DNA of 64,000 nt from Alkaliflexus imshenetskii DSM 15055 (GTDB lineage Bacteria; Bacteroidota; Bacteroidia; Bacteroidales; Marinilabiliaceae), in NCBI RefSeq assembly GCF_000517065.1, contig NZ_KI912105.1, positions 2,614,571-2,678,570 on the forward strand, given 5' to 3'. This document shows positions 16,655 to 26,408 of this stretch, piece after piece (the stretch's first letter is position 1; every line of letters begins with the position of its first letter). A program made the position numbers and the translations under genes. The notes beneath the pieces are model-generated. The model worked only from the letters and a program-made list of their open reading frames with translations, was not told the DNA's origin and made no database searches.

Positions 16655-17105
16655 CGAAATTAAATCGTTATTTTTTTTACCTGAATGCCCTTTTTTTCAG
16701 TGGCAAGTAACCCATCCTGTTCAAAACGGCTTTCTATATCATTCTCGTTATGAGATGCATTCTGTATCTGATACAATTCAAAATGATGATGCATGTGTTT
16801 TATGTCATGCCTTAAGCATCGTTGTCGCAACCTATTTTTTTAATACGATCCAAACGCACCATCAGTTTCAATTATCTGTTCCTACTTATAATTCAGTTGT
16901 ATTAATGGCTCAGGGAGAGTGGTTTATATGCAGTGGCTCTACCTTGCAGATGAGTATGTGGTGCAGACAATCTTTAGTTTAACCAAATTGTGACAAACTT
17001 AATTTGATTTCTACATCACTTTAACAAATCTCGAACCAATGAGTTTATGGTGTTTGATTTCTGATTATTCAGGAATCTGAAACATGCTGATAGTCAATGG
17101 TTTGC
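16655..17105. other. Intergenic region, no gene seen
   Basis: About 450 bases between mltF and the porin gene, both minus. An ORF on the plus strand (16596-16982) has no family-like sequence and overlaps the mltF start, so it is not called. A possible minus-strand -7 (TAAGTTTG, plus 16994-17001) lacks a well spaced -33 and is far from mltF. Confidence 0.4.
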
Positions 17106-19136
17106 TTAGTCGTAAAAATTCCACGAAACGCCAAATCTTAAACCTCTTGGATTTGCCGGGTAGTTGATGGTGTGAAAGTAGTTGTTGTCCGGGAATCCTT
17201 CATTGACGTGATCCATCTTGATGAATATTCGGGCGCGTTTGAGTTGCATGTTTAAAAATGCATCAACAAAGGGATAGTTTCCCACTTTTCGTTCGTTTTG
17301 TGCGTGAAACTGACCGGTTGCCGGCATATAGGCCGGAGCATACCATAGCGAGGTATATCTTACATCAAATCCAAGTTGCACAAACAGTACGTCGAATAAG
17401 GTGTTTTCGTAGTAGATTGAACTGTATATAGCCCATTGGGGCAGCGGAACAATATCCTGATGGCTCGAAATCTGATACAAAACGGTGTTGCGATTATGGA
17501 AATTACCTAAGCTGAAATGTTTGAATAGTTTTAATTCAATCAGTTTCAGATAGGCATTTGTTTGAGTTGGCATGGCCTCCTGATTCCAGTATATGTAATC
17601 GTTAATAAACCTGCCTTCCACAGAAATCTCAGCCCTTCTGGTCGGTATTTTCAAACCGCCTCTTACTTTCAACGTTTTGGTCTGGTTGAATCGCTCATCC
17701 CAAATAAAGTGATTGGAGGTGTATCGTGATTCAAAAAATGAGGGTGTGGTAAGAAATAAACCTCCATTGGCAAACAGTCCAGCAGTGTCATTGGCAACTT
17801 TAAAGCTGCTGCTGATGGCTCCCGTCAGCTCACTGTCGCCTGTGCGATAACCCTGAAAATAGAAGCGCATTCCGGCATTCCATCGAAAGCGTTCTCCCAG
17901 ATTCTTAAAAATCTGTCCGCCTAAATGGGTGTTGGCAAATGTAGAATCAGCGCTCATGTAAACCGGTGGGGTAGAGTGTGTGCCGGGTTGTTCAGGCAAT
18001 TTTGGATATTGCAGGTTTTCAATCTCATTTGTAACAAATACGCGCAAACCAAACTTTAAAAGTTCATTCGCTTCTTCGTTAAATTTTAACTGAAAACTAT
18101 TTTTTACACTTGTGTGATAAATTAAATCTCGTGTTGCTGTGGAGTCAATATAGATGCCTTTGTAGAAAAACTCATCTGCTCCGGTATCAATAGCTCTTGA
18201 AAGATTGTCTATTCGGTGATTACGCCGGTTTCGGTTAAGATGAAATGTGTGAATGGCAGTGCCCAGAGGTAATTTTACCGATTCTGTATCTCTTCGGCTC
18301 ACCGTGAGGTTACCAATTCTTAAAGCTTGATTCACATATAGCTGGTGGTTATCGATTCGGTTCGATGCTGAATAAAAATTTACAGGAATACTCTCTTTCT
18401 GGTCAAAATTGTATCTGCCTGGGTTAAAGATATAATCATCGTCTTCAATTCCACCATTTTCAAGTTGATCTGTTTTATTGTAAACGTATGAGCCATGCAC
18501 TTCATATTTCAAACCCGAATAGCTGGAGAAGAATCTGAAATTGCGGTTTTCTACCCGCTGGGCTTCATATTTTCCAATAGATGAAATCACTTTATAATCA
18601 AATCCTGCATTCCATCTTTTATTGATATTTTGCGTAAACAGTACGCCTATTGCCTCTTCAGAACGTCTTTTGGGGCCGCCATATTGGTAGTAGAGGTTTG
18701 TGTAAGGCGTTCGGGTATTGTAGTAACGCCAGTTTTCGGGCGTGTCAAAAAAGTAGCTTAGGTTTTTGGCGAACAGAAAGTCGTTTCTGATAGACATTTC
18801 AGAGACCATCGCCGGTTGAGAAGGGGCTCCAAGGTTTCCGAGCTGAACGTTTACAGGTGATTTTCGGAAGGCCGGACTGTGAACCTGAAAACCTGTTGAT
18901 AGCGTGTCCACAGCGATTGTATCCGAAAAACTACCCAATTCCTTGAGTTGCCAGTTTTTTACATGATGTTCGATGGTGGTACTGCGCGGTCTGTTTTCTG
19001 TTTCGGTCTGTGTATTTGATAATCCACCTGCTGCCTGATCCAAAGGGCGGTTGGCCCCGGTCAGAGAGCGGGATTGTGCTGTCAGCCCCATCGGGCTCAG
19101 ACAGATGATTAATATTGATATCAGGATTTTTCTCAT
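17106..19136 (-). CDS. Putative porin (large outer-membrane beta-barrel)
   Basis: The start at 19136 (MRKILISILIICLSPMGLTAQ) gives a clean signal peptide and lies just downstream of a promoter; the longer frame starting at 19163 would run through that promoter. 676 residues of alternating aromatic strands (WRYYNTRTPYTNLYYQYGG, RWNAGFDYKV) end in WNFYD, with a terminal aromatic-rich beta-strand as in outer-membrane barrels. Typical of the Bacteroidetes 'putative porin' family of 600-700 residues. No SusD or TonB box is visible, so it is more likely a porin than a TonB-dependent receptor. Confidence 0.82.
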   Translation of the reverse strand: MRKILISILIICLSPMGLTAQSRSLTGANRPLDQAAGGLSNTQTETENRPRSTTIEHHVKNWQLKELGSFSDTIAVDTLSTGFQVHSPAFRKSPVNVQLGNLGAPSQPAMVSEMSIRNDFLFAKNLSYFFDTPENWRYYNTRTPYTNLYYQYGGPKRRSEEAIGVLFTQNINKRWNAGFDYKVISSIGKYEAQRVENRNFRFFSSYSGLKYEVHGSYVYNKTDQLENGGIEDDDYIFNPGRYNFDQKESIPVNFYSASNRIDNHQLYVNQALRIGNLTVSRRDTESVKLPLGTAIHTFHLNRNRRNHRIDNLSRAIDTGADEFFYKGIYIDSTATRDLIYHTSVKNSFQLKFNEEANELLKFGLRVFVTNEIENLQYPKLPEQPGTHSTPPVYMSADSTFANTHLGGQIFKNLGERFRWNAGMRFYFQGYRTGDSELTGAISSSFKVANDTAGLFANGGLFLTTPSFFESRYTSNHFIWDERFNQTKTLKVRGGLKIPTRRAEISVEGRFINDYIYWNQEAMPTQTNAYLKLIELKLFKHFSLGNFHNRNTVLYQISSHQDIVPLPQWAIYSSIYYENTLFDVLFVQLGFDVRYTSLWYAPAYMPATGQFHAQNERKVGNYPFVDAFLNMQLKRARIFIKMDHVNEGFPDNNYFHTINYPANPRGLRFGVSWNFYD

Positions 19137-19142
19137 GCTGGG

Positions 19143-19171
19143 CAAAGATATTGAAAAATCCACAACTCAAA
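19143..19171 (-). promoter_or_regulatory. Porin promoter
   Basis: On the minus strand TATCTTTG (plus 19143-19150) and TTTG (plus 19168-19171) are separated by 17 bases. The transcript would start almost at the ATG at 19136, which supports the shorter start. Confidence 0.55.
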
Positions 19172-19358
19172 TACATAAAGTTGTTTCACTAATTGTTAAA
19201 TGAGATTTTTTGCAGTATCTATCAGATTGGATGATACCTCTTATATACTATATGTAAGCAGGTTTTATCATCGCTAATTTTTATACGAGGAAATCAACTT
19301 CAAATTGTCATTTTCCTGTCCAAAACAATAAGAAATACCTGCTTGCAAATAGGTGATT

Positions 19359-19793
19359 TTAGCTGGTTTGCCATTTGTCTTTCCTGCCTTTTCCAGATTT
19401 TACCAACAAATATAAGTTTGACAGCGCAACCATTAAAAAGAGTGCCGGAATATATGGTGGTTTAATTTTAAGAGGTAAAACATCAGCAGGTACGTTTGGA
19501 TGTAGGTGAACATAAATACCTGTGAGCATCATTATGCTGATTGTTAGAAAAGAGATGGTTGTCAAAAAACGATATTGTTTTATTGAAATTTTCTGTCCAA
19601 AGATTAAACAGAACAAGAGCGTTACACCAACCCCAATCTCGCCCATAATACCCATCGCGTAAGATATTTGCCCTAAATCACTATTTAGTATCTGTACTGC
19701 GTACCAGTCTTTAAATGGATTTACAAATTTAAGAATGCCAAACATAAACATAGATATGGCTAAAAACCAGGTTGTAATTTTTAAGTATTTCAT
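19359..19793 (-). CDS. DoxX-like membrane protein (144 aa)
   Basis: Four hydrophobic helices (about 5-22, 44-66, 75-95, 108-130) with short loops; the N-terminal TTWFLAISMFMFGILKF and the overall size fit the DoxX-like superfamily of small quinone- or redox-linked membrane proteins. It starts three bases after the stop of the redoxin gene, so the two are translationally linked. The role is inferred to be redox-related from the neighbour. More AT-rich than the flanking kor genes. Confidence 0.65.
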   Translation of the reverse strand: MKYLKITTWFLAISMFMFGILKFVNPFKDWYAVQILNSDLGQISYAMGIMGEIGVGVTLLFCLIFGQKISIKQYRFLTTISFLTISIMMLTGIYVHLHPNVPADVLPLKIKPPYIPALFLMVALSNLYLLVKSGKGRKDKWQTS

Positions 19794-19796
19794 ATT

Positions 19797-20396
19797 TTAG
19801 TTCTTTAAAATTTCTGTGATTGGCAAATGGTCGCCGACGTTTGTTCCGTAATGCACTGCTTTTAATATGCCATTTTCATCAATGATAAAGTCGGCAGGTA
19901 ATCTTGTTAAGGATCCATCTCGTTTGAGTTTCTGGGTAAATAACCTATTTCCTTTTCTCATTGCTTCTTTTGGTTCCTTTTTAAAAGCAGAGCCTAACAT
20001 TTTCCAAAAGGACTTTTCAACTCCATATTTCTTATAGAGTGTTAATTTCGAGTCTCCAATTACTTGAAACGGTACTGGTGTCTCTGAGAGGTAATTTCTT
20101 AAAGTATTGTTTTCCGATTCATAAATAGCAATAATTTTGAATCCTTCCGAATCAATACTTTCATAGTTATCAATAAGTTCGTGAACCCTATAGTTGCACA
20201 CAGGGCAACCAGCATACCTAAAAAAGGCAATCACTAATTTTTGTCCTTTATAGTTGCTTAATTTGATGGTATCACCATTTGTATCAATTGCTTCAAAATG
20301 GGGAGCTTTATCTCCAATTTTTAATTTTTGGCATATAGCAATATTCTGAAACAGTATCAGGAAAATGACGAAAGGCAAGCATCTTTTTTGTAGCAT
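19797..20396 (-). CDS. AhpC/TSA-type redoxin, exported
   Basis: The start at 20396 (MLQKRCLPFVIFLILFQNIAIC) gives a signal sequence; the mature protein begins LKIGDKAPHFEAIDTNGD, the usual peroxiredoxin/TlpA N-strand. The active-site region is FFRYAGCPVCNYRVHEL, a C-x-x-C motif as in redoxin domains. The C-terminal part PADFIIDENGILKAVHYG is the family's closing strand. 199 residues. A peroxide or thiol reductase acting outside the cytoplasm is likely. It pairs with the DoxX-like gene downstream and the AraC regulator upstream. Confidence 0.85.
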   Translation of the reverse strand: MLQKRCLPFVIFLILFQNIAICQKLKIGDKAPHFEAIDTNGDTIKLSNYKGQKLVIAFFRYAGCPVCNYRVHELIDNYESIDSEGFKIIAIYESENNTLRNYLSETPVPFQVIGDSKLTLYKKYGVEKSFWKMLGSAFKKEPKEAMRKGNRLFTQKLKRDGSLTRLPADFIIDENGILKAVHYGTNVGDHLPITEILKN

Positions 20397-20489
20397 ATTC
20401 TGACTGTTAAGTTCAAGACAAAATTGCAACAAATGGGGAGAAGTGATTTGGTTAAAAAGTCCAATAAATGGGAAAAGAGGTTCAGTTGA

Positions 20490-21335
20490 TTATTTCAGAA
20501 CTTTAGATTTTCTGAACTCGGAAGGCGTTGAATTGTATTTCAGCTTAAATAATTTGGAAAAATGAGAGGTGTCGCTAAATCCAACTTCATAGCATATTTC
20601 ACTAACAGAAAAATCAGTTGTCATTAACAATTCATTTGCCTTTAAAAGTTTTTGCTCTTTCATATAATTTGCAGGAGTATCGTTGAAGTAGTTTTCAAAA
20701 TCTCTTTTAAACGTAGACAAGCTGCGACCTGAAAGTATAGCCAATTCTGGAATTGTGATGTTTGAGTATAAATGAGCTTGAACTACTTCTTTAAAATTTG
20801 CTTGTCGTGGTGTAAAAAGATGAGAAAACAAACTGATAATGTTGTCCGCATTGTTGGTTTGAAGCAGCAATAGTATTAGTTCCTTTATCTTTAGTATCAA
20901 CAACTCATCGTTGACCAAAGCCGGATTTTGAAAGTAGAACTCCAGACTTTCAATATAGTGAGTGACAATGGCTTGTTTTTCATTTTTTTGAGCAGAAGGC
21001 TTGTCTCCATTCGACTTAATAAAATCAGGTATTTCATCTTTGTAAAGCGCTTTTAGGATCTCCTTGTGAAGATGTATTGCGAAAATTTCACAATGCTTAT
21101 GTTCAGATTTTTGAATAAGCTCAGCAAAATAGTTGCCGCATTTCAGCAATACACTTTCTGAAACATGCAAGTTCACGTTTTCTGTCGAAGATTTTAGTAT
21201 GGTTTCACCATCTTTAATAAATAGAAAGCAGGCTTCATTTTGAAATATCGCCCCATATTTAAATGGCGTCTTAATGCGTAATTTCTCAATGACACATTTG
21301 TTTTTCAAATCAAATTGTTTTCTGTCTGTTATCAT
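20490..21335 (-). CDS. AraC family transcriptional regulator
   Basis: 281 residues. The C-terminal 100 residues carry two helix-turn-helix motifs: IPELAILSGRSLSTFKRDF and SVSEICYEVGFSDTSHFSKL, then F-K--YN-TPSEFRK, a full AraC/XylS signature. The N-terminal 170 residues form the sensing domain of the type common in Bacteroidetes. It lies 93 bases upstream of the redoxin gene on the same strand and is a plausible regulator of it. The ligand is unknown. Confidence 0.9.
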   Translation of the reverse strand: MITDRKQFDLKNKCVIEKLRIKTPFKYGAIFQNEACFLFIKDGETILKSSTENVNLHVSESVLLKCGNYFAELIQKSEHKHCEIFAIHLHKEILKALYKDEIPDFIKSNGDKPSAQKNEKQAIVTHYIESLEFYFQNPALVNDELLILKIKELILLLLQTNNADNIISLFSHLFTPRQANFKEVVQAHLYSNITIPELAILSGRSLSTFKRDFENYFNDTPANYMKEQKLLKANELLMTTDFSVSEICYEVGFSDTSHFSKLFKLKYNSTPSEFRKSKVLK

Positions 21336-21553
21336 CTGTTCAATTCAGGTTTTGGTGTCGCATAGGCTTACAGCTAACTATGTCATCTCCCATTGTTACA
21401 TCATCCCAAATTTAAAGCACTTGTTCTGTATTATTCGAATTTTAATCAACTCTATTGCCAAAACTCTTTCAATCTTGAAAATAATCGTTTTTGTGCAGTA
21501 TATCCTAAATCTTAATATGAGATGCTGTTTGTAATCATACCGTACATACAAAT

Positions 21554-21590
21554 ATGACTGCAAAACGAGAGATTTCTGTTTTGCAGTCAT
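21554..21590 (-). terminator. Terminator of korAB
   Basis: ATGACTGCAAAAC (21554-21566) pairs perfectly over 13 bases with GTTTTGCAGTCAT (21578-21590). It is 39 bases after the korB stop. The 218 bases between the AraC gene start and this hairpin hold nothing recognisable. Confidence 0.75.
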
Positions 21591-21628
21591 TATTCAGTTA
21601 CCTGAAATTTAATTAGAAGTTTCTCAGG

Positions 21629-22645
21629 TTATTTTACTTCCCATACATCTCCTTCGATAGCCAAATCGCGAAACTTCCTGATTTCTGTTTTTCTCTGCAC
21701 AAAGTTGATTTGATTGTTGAGTTCCTGGTTATAAACGGCAGCTTTTACGCTTCTGATTACGCCAAGAGCAACTGGGTATTCAGGATACTCCATGTTGGCA
21801 AGTTTTAGGTGCAGGGTGTTGTCTTCGCAAGTTGCATCATGCACCAGAATGTCTTTTTCTGTGATGCCGTTTTCGCCGATGGTGACAATTTTTAGATTAA
21901 TTCCTTCAAGAATAAAACCTTTGTTGCGGTTCACGCCAAATATCATGGGTTTGCCATGTTCCAAAATAATTGTTCGGTCTTCTTTATGTTCTTTATCTGT
22001 TATGGCATCATGTGTTTTGTCGTTGTATATCACGCAGTTTTGCAATATTTCAACCACCGAAGCCCCTTCGTGCCTGGCTGCTTCTTTGAACACATCAACA
22101 CAAAGCTTAAGTTCTCGGTCGATGGTGCGGGCAAAGAAGTGTCCTCTGGCGCCAATGGTCAGCTCCCCTGGTCTGAAAGGGAATTCCACTGTGCCGTATG
22201 GTGATGTTTTGGATATGAACCCATGTTTGGAAGTGGGCGAAAACTGGCCTTTGGTTAGCCCGTATATTTGGTTGTTAAATAACAGGATGTTTAAATCTAC
22301 ATTGCGCCTCACAGTGTGAATGAAGTGGTTGCCGCCGATGGCCAGGGCATCGCCATCTCCGGTAATGTGCCACACTTTCAGATTCGGATTGGCCACTTTA
22401 ACACCCGAAGCAATGGCAGAGCCACGTCCGTGTATGGTGTGAAATCCGTAGGTGTTCATGTAGTATGTGAAGCGCGAAGAACAGCCAATGCCTGAAACCA
22501 CAACTACCTCCTCGGGGTTAAGATGTAATTCAGCCATTGCTTTTTGTACGGTATTCAGCACAGCATGGTCTCCACAACCGGGACACCATCTCACATTTTG
22601 GTCACTTTTATAATCGGTGAATGTATAGTTTTTTGTTTCGCTCAT
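21629..22645 (-). CDS. korB: 2-oxoacid:ferredoxin oxidoreductase beta subunit (KorB-like)
   Basis: The start at 22645 (MSETKNYTFTDYKSD) is used because the longer frame overlaps korA. 338 residues. NVRWCPGCGDHAVL carries the iron-sulfur Cys residues; GDGDALAIGGNHFIH and the following LFNN form the TPP/Mg motif; GIGCSSRF precedes the binding pocket. With KorA it oxidises 2-oxoglutarate (or another 2-oxoacid) to the acyl-CoA while reducing ferredoxin. It begins four bases after the korA stop, so the two are an operon. Confidence 0.93.
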   Translation of the reverse strand: MSETKNYTFTDYKSDQNVRWCPGCGDHAVLNTVQKAMAELHLNPEEVVVVSGIGCSSRFTYYMNTYGFHTIHGRGSAIASGVKVANPNLKVWHITGDGDALAIGGNHFIHTVRRNVDLNILLFNNQIYGLTKGQFSPTSKHGFISKTSPYGTVEFPFRPGELTIGARGHFFARTIDRELKLCVDVFKEAARHEGASVVEILQNCVIYNDKTHDAITDKEHKEDRTIILEHGKPMIFGVNRNKGFILEGINLKIVTIGENGITEKDILVHDATCEDNTLHLKLANMEYPEYPVALGVIRSVKAAVYNQELNNQINFVQRKTEIRKFRDLAIEGDVWEVK

Positions 22646-22649
22646 GATT

Positions 22650-24494
22650 TCAAGCCTCCATTTGATTGATGATTTCCTCTGCAAGCTCATGAACCGTAAA
22701 TGGTTGTCCATGAACTTTGTTGTATTGGCAATAGTTGAATTGTGGGTGTTTCATTCTCAGATATCCGGCAAATTGTCCCAGGTTTAGTTCGCAAATCAGA
22801 ATCTTTTTAAACCGTTTCAATATATCGGCTGTGTTTTTTGGGAGAGGATTAATGTATGTGAAGTGGGCAAGCGCCACTTTTTTTCCCATAGCGTTGAGCT
22901 GATCCACCGCAGTAAGCAAGTGGCCATAGGTGCCACCCCATCCTACCACCAGTATATCAGCGCTTTCATCTCCCATTACTTCCAAATCCGGAATGTAATT
23001 GGCTACGCGATCCAGTTTTTCCTGTCTTATCGTCACCATCAGATGGTGATTAGGCCCATCGTGTGAGATATTGCCTGTTACCGCATCTTTTTCTAGTCCG
23101 CCAATGCGGTGTTCATATCCCGCCATCCCTGGAAATACCCAGTCGCGTCTTAGTTTTTCGGCGTCTCGTAAATAGGGTTTGTACGCTTTGGGTTCCTGAT
23201 TGGTGCGCGGTACTTTTATTTCAGGGAAGTCATTGTCTTCGGGCACGCGCCATTGTTGAGTGCCATTGGCGAGAAATCCGTCCGTGAGCAGAATGACAGG
23301 TATCATGTGCTCCACAGCAATTTTTGCAGCATAAAAGGCGTAGTCAAAACAGTTTACCGGTGTGCTGGCAGCAATCACAACCAAGGGACTTTCACCGTTT
23401 CTGCCGTATAAGGCCTGCAACAGGTCTGCCTGTTCTGTTTTTGTTGGCAGTCCGGTGGAAGGGCCACCCCGCTGAACGTCTACTATTACAATGGGTAGTT
23501 CAGCCATAATGGCGAGACCCATTGCTTCGGTTTTAAGTGCCAATCCAGGCCCCGAAGTGGTTGTTACAGCAAGGCTTCCGGCAAAACTGGCACCTATGGC
23601 CGTACATATTCCGGCAATTTCGTCTTCGGCTTGAAAAACTTTTACGCCCAAATCTTTCCTTTCGGATAACTCCTGAAGAATTTCAGTAGCCGGAGTAATG
23701 GGATACGAGCCAAGAAATAGTTCCAATCCGCTTTTCTCTGCAGCAAGCAAAAATCCCCAGGCTACTGCTTTATTGCCATTTAGGTTTCGATAGATGCCCT
23801 TGCGCGACTCCGTGGGTGATACATGAAACGATGGCGTTATGGCTTGAATTATGTTTCCATAATCGTGGCCTGCCTGCAACACCCTTAGGTTTCCTTCCAT
23901 AATTGCCGGCTTATGGCCAAATTTCTTGCGGATATACTCCTGTGTGTGTTCCAGCGGTCGGTTAAAAAGCCAATAAACCAACCCCAGTGCGAACATGTTT
24001 TTACTGCGAATAACACTCTTGTTGTCAAGGCTCAAATCAGTTACTGCTTCGCGGGTTAATGAGGTGATTGGCGCTTTAATCACATTGAATCCTTCCAACT
24101 TATCTTCGAATATTGGATCCTCTGTTTTGTAGCCTGCCTTTTGAAGGTTTTTGGAGTCGAAACTGTCAACATCCATAATGATGGTGCCGCCAGGTTTCAT
24201 GAATCGTGCATTGGCTTTTAATGCCGCAGGATTCATAGCTACAAGCACATCAGTAAGATCACCCGGTGTGGTAACACCCTGGCCAAAATGAACCTGAAAC
24301 CCTGAAACGCCTCCGATTGTTCCCTGAGGGGCACGTATGTCAGCCGGGAAATCCGGAAAAGTAGAGATGTCGTTGCCATAAATGGCCGAGGTATGTGAGA
24401 ATAGAGTGCCTGTAAGCTGCATTCCGTCGCCTGAGTCTCCCGAGAATCGTACGGCCAGCCTGTCCACTTCTATCACTTTAGAACTTTTTCCCAT
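22650..24494 (-). CDS. korA: 2-oxoacid:ferredoxin oxidoreductase, fused gamma-alpha subunit (KorA-like)
   Basis: 614 residues. The first about 190 are the gamma domain, starting VRFSGDSGDGMQLTG. The alpha part follows, with GSYPITPATEILQEL, EDEIAGICTAIGASFAG and TTTSGPGLALKTEAMGLA, the pyrimidine-binding region of the TPP enzymes. The gamma-alpha fusion is usual in Bacteroidetes. It supplies low-potential electrons or fixes CO2 in the reductive direction, depending on growth. korB follows immediately. Confidence 0.95.
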   Translation of the reverse strand: MGKSSKVIEVDRLAVRFSGDSGDGMQLTGTLFSHTSAIYGNDISTFPDFPADIRAPQGTIGGVSGFQVHFGQGVTTPGDLTDVLVAMNPAALKANARFMKPGGTIIMDVDSFDSKNLQKAGYKTEDPIFEDKLEGFNVIKAPITSLTREAVTDLSLDNKSVIRSKNMFALGLVYWLFNRPLEHTQEYIRKKFGHKPAIMEGNLRVLQAGHDYGNIIQAITPSFHVSPTESRKGIYRNLNGNKAVAWGFLLAAEKSGLELFLGSYPITPATEILQELSERKDLGVKVFQAEDEIAGICTAIGASFAGSLAVTTTSGPGLALKTEAMGLAIMAELPIVIVDVQRGGPSTGLPTKTEQADLLQALYGRNGESPLVVIAASTPVNCFDYAFYAAKIAVEHMIPVILLTDGFLANGTQQWRVPEDNDFPEIKVPRTNQEPKAYKPYLRDAEKLRRDWVFPGMAGYEHRIGGLEKDAVTGNISHDGPNHHLMVTIRQEKLDRVANYIPDLEVMGDESADILVVGWGGTYGHLLTAVDQLNAMGKKVALAHFTYINPLPKNTADILKRFKKILICELNLGQFAGYLRMKHPQFNYCQYNKVHGQPFTVHELAEEIINQMEA

Positions 24495-24956
24495 AAGTAT
24501 TGTTCGATAATTTAACGATAGATAGGTGTTTTTTGTAAATCGTTTCTGTTGCGAAAAACAGCCTCTAAATTACCTTTAAAATTGTTAAATAACAAAAAAC
24601 ACTGTGCTTTACAGCCCGTTGATGTGCTTTTATTTACGCTGTAAGGATTGGTTTTTAAACTGTCTCTTTATTAATGAGATGTGTGCTGCAATCAGCCTAA
24701 GGCTTTGTTCTTAGTGCCCTGTTATTAATAAAAAACAAGATCAGAAGTTCCAATGCTTCCGCGTATTATGCGCTTTAATGGATTTTCCGATTTGTTTTAT
24801 GGCTATTGATAAAGAGAAATAGCATCGGTCGTTGTATTTTTGTAGTCTTTTGCAATACAGTATCGGCAGATGGAGTTGGTCGTTTTTAAGCTGAATAGGC
24901 CAGGTGCATATTTTTCTGGCATATCATAAGATAAACATATTGTTATAAATATAATT
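24495..24956. other. Divergent intergenic region korA / carbonic anhydrase
   Basis: About 460 AT-rich bases with no supported ORF. A TATTTTTG at 24835-24842 (plus) fits the -7 consensus but has no matching -33. No hairpin of note was seen. Confidence 0.35.
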
Positions 24957-25469
24957 ATGGCATTGATAAAAGAGGTGAGGGGTTTTACCCCGGTTTTTGG
25001 TGAGAACGTATTTCTTGCAGAGAACGCAACAATTATAGGTGATGTAGTAATCGGTGACGATTGCAGCATTTGGTATAATGCAGTTTTAAGGGGCGATGTA
25101 AATTCTATTCGCATCGGTAACCGTGTGAATATACAGGATGGCTCAGTATTGCATACTTTGTATCAGAAGTCGGTAGTTGAGATAGGTAACAATGTTTCGG
25201 TAGGTCACAATGTGACCATTCATGGTGCCAAAATAGAGGATAATGTGCTGATTGGCATCGGTGCCACAATCCTCGACCACGCTGTTATAGGCTCAAACTC
25301 CATTATCGCTGCCAACTCATTGGTGCTTACCGGAACCATTGTGGAGCCAAATAGCATTTATGCAGGTATTCCTGCAAAAAAGGTGAAAGACATTGAACCT
25401 GAACAGACTGCTGAGATGATTAACAAAATTGCCAACAATTATCTCATGTATGCCGGATGGTATAAATAA
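24957..25469 (+). CDS. Gamma-class carbonic anhydrase family protein
   Basis: 170 residues of left-handed beta-helix hexapeptide repeats. The putative zinc ligands are His66 (SVLHT), His84 and His89 (SVGHNVTIHGA), spaced as in YrdA/CaiE-type gamma carbonic anhydrases. The C-terminal helix (EPEQTAEMINKIANNYLMYAGWYK) is also typical. It probably hydrates CO2 as a trimer, though many family members are only inferred to be active. It converges on murI with seven bases between the stops. Confidence 0.9.
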   Translation: MALIKEVRGFTPVFGENVFLAENATIIGDVVIGDDCSIWYNAVLRGDVNSIRIGNRVNIQDGSVLHTLYQKSVVEIGNNVSVGHNVTIHGAKIEDNVLIGIGATILDHAVIGSNSIIAANSLVLTGTIVEPNSIYAGIPAKKVKDIEPEQTAEMINKIANNYLMYAGWYK

Positions 25470-25476
25470 TTCGCTC

Positions 25477-26307
25477 TTATAGATTGGCATCCAGATGAAT
25501 CGCATCAATGTCGTTCCCAAGAAAGATGGATGCTGTTTCATTGAAGCGGCTGGGATATTCAGAAGTGTAGAAGGTTCGTGTGCCGCTTCTCGATATTTTT
25601 GCAGCCATTTCGGGATGCCGATCAAGGTAATCTTTTAAACTATCGGCTACTATTGGGCCCTGTGATATTATCCTAACGCTTTCAGGAACGTGCTGTTTTA
25701 TTACGGGCATCAGCAGAGGATAATGGGTACATCCCAATATGAGCGTGTCGGTTTTTGGTGCTTTATTAAAAAGGTTCTCCAGATTTTTCTTTACAAAAAA
25801 ATGTGCCCCTTCCGATTGGTATTCGTTGTTCTCCACCAGTGAAACCCACATAGGACAGGCTTCCTGCTCTACCTTGATGTGTGGGAACAATTTATTTATT
25901 TCGATGGGATATGAATTGGATGCGATGGTGCCTGAGGTGCCTAAAATCGCTACGTGTCCTGTCTTTGTAAGGGCACCCAACTGCTCCACACTTGGCCTGA
26001 TTACGCCCAAAACGCGTCTCGACGGGTCAATGCGTGGCAAATCAACTTGTTGAATGGTACGTAACGCCTTTGCCGATGCCGTATTACAAGCCAGAATGAT
26101 AAGGTGCGCATTCATGTTAAACAGCGTGTGCACTGCTTCCCGAGTGTATTCATACACTACTTCGAACGAGCGGTTACCATAGGGAGCTCTAGCATTGTCG
26201 CCAAAATAGATGAAGTCAAAATCGGGAAATGCTTTCATCAAATCCTTCAATATGGTAAGGCCGCCATAGCCAGAGTCAAATACTGCAACAGGTCCGGGAT
26301 GAATCAT
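25477..26307 (-). CDS. murI: Glutamate racemase
   Basis: MurI makes D-glutamate for peptidoglycan. 276 residues. The motifs are VFDSGYGGLT (Asp11, Ser12), ACNTASA (catalytic Cys74) and LGCTHYPLL (second catalytic Cys). It lies on the minus strand after the OmpH-like genes, separated from them by a terminator hairpin, so it may be transcribed partly on its own. No lost residues seen. Confidence 0.96.
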   Translation of the reverse strand: MIHPGPVAVFDSGYGGLTILKDLMKAFPDFDFIYFGDNARAPYGNRSFEVVYEYTREAVHTLFNMNAHLIILACNTASAKALRTIQQVDLPRIDPSRRVLGVIRPSVEQLGALTKTGHVAILGTSGTIASNSYPIEINKLFPHIKVEQEACPMWVSLVENNEYQSEGAHFFVKKNLENLFNKAPKTDTLILGCTHYPLLMPVIKQHVPESVRIISQGPIVADSLKDYLDRHPEMAAKISRSGTRTFYTSEYPSRFNETASIFLGNDIDAIHLDANL

Positions 26308-26354
26308 GAATGGATGTTGTTTCCTTGTTTTTTAATGTAATAAAGGTAAATAAA

Positions 26355-26379
26355 AAGGCGATACACTGCGTACCGCCTT
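26355..26379 (-). terminator. Terminator after the OmpH-like genes
   Basis: AAGGCG (26355-26360) pairs with CGCCTT (26374-26379); on the minus strand a TTTTTATTT run follows. It separates the third OmpH-like gene from murI. Confidence 0.6.
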
Positions 26380-26408
26380 AAAATTGTTCCTGCCAAGTGA
26401 GTTTTTAA

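Noticed and set aside
16596..16982. 128-aa plus-strand ORF
   Set aside because: Overlaps the mltF start antisense, and sequence shows no domain or coding-like pattern.
24803..25114. 103-aa minus-strand ORF
   Set aside because: Shadow of the carbonic anhydrase gene, which is a clear family match.
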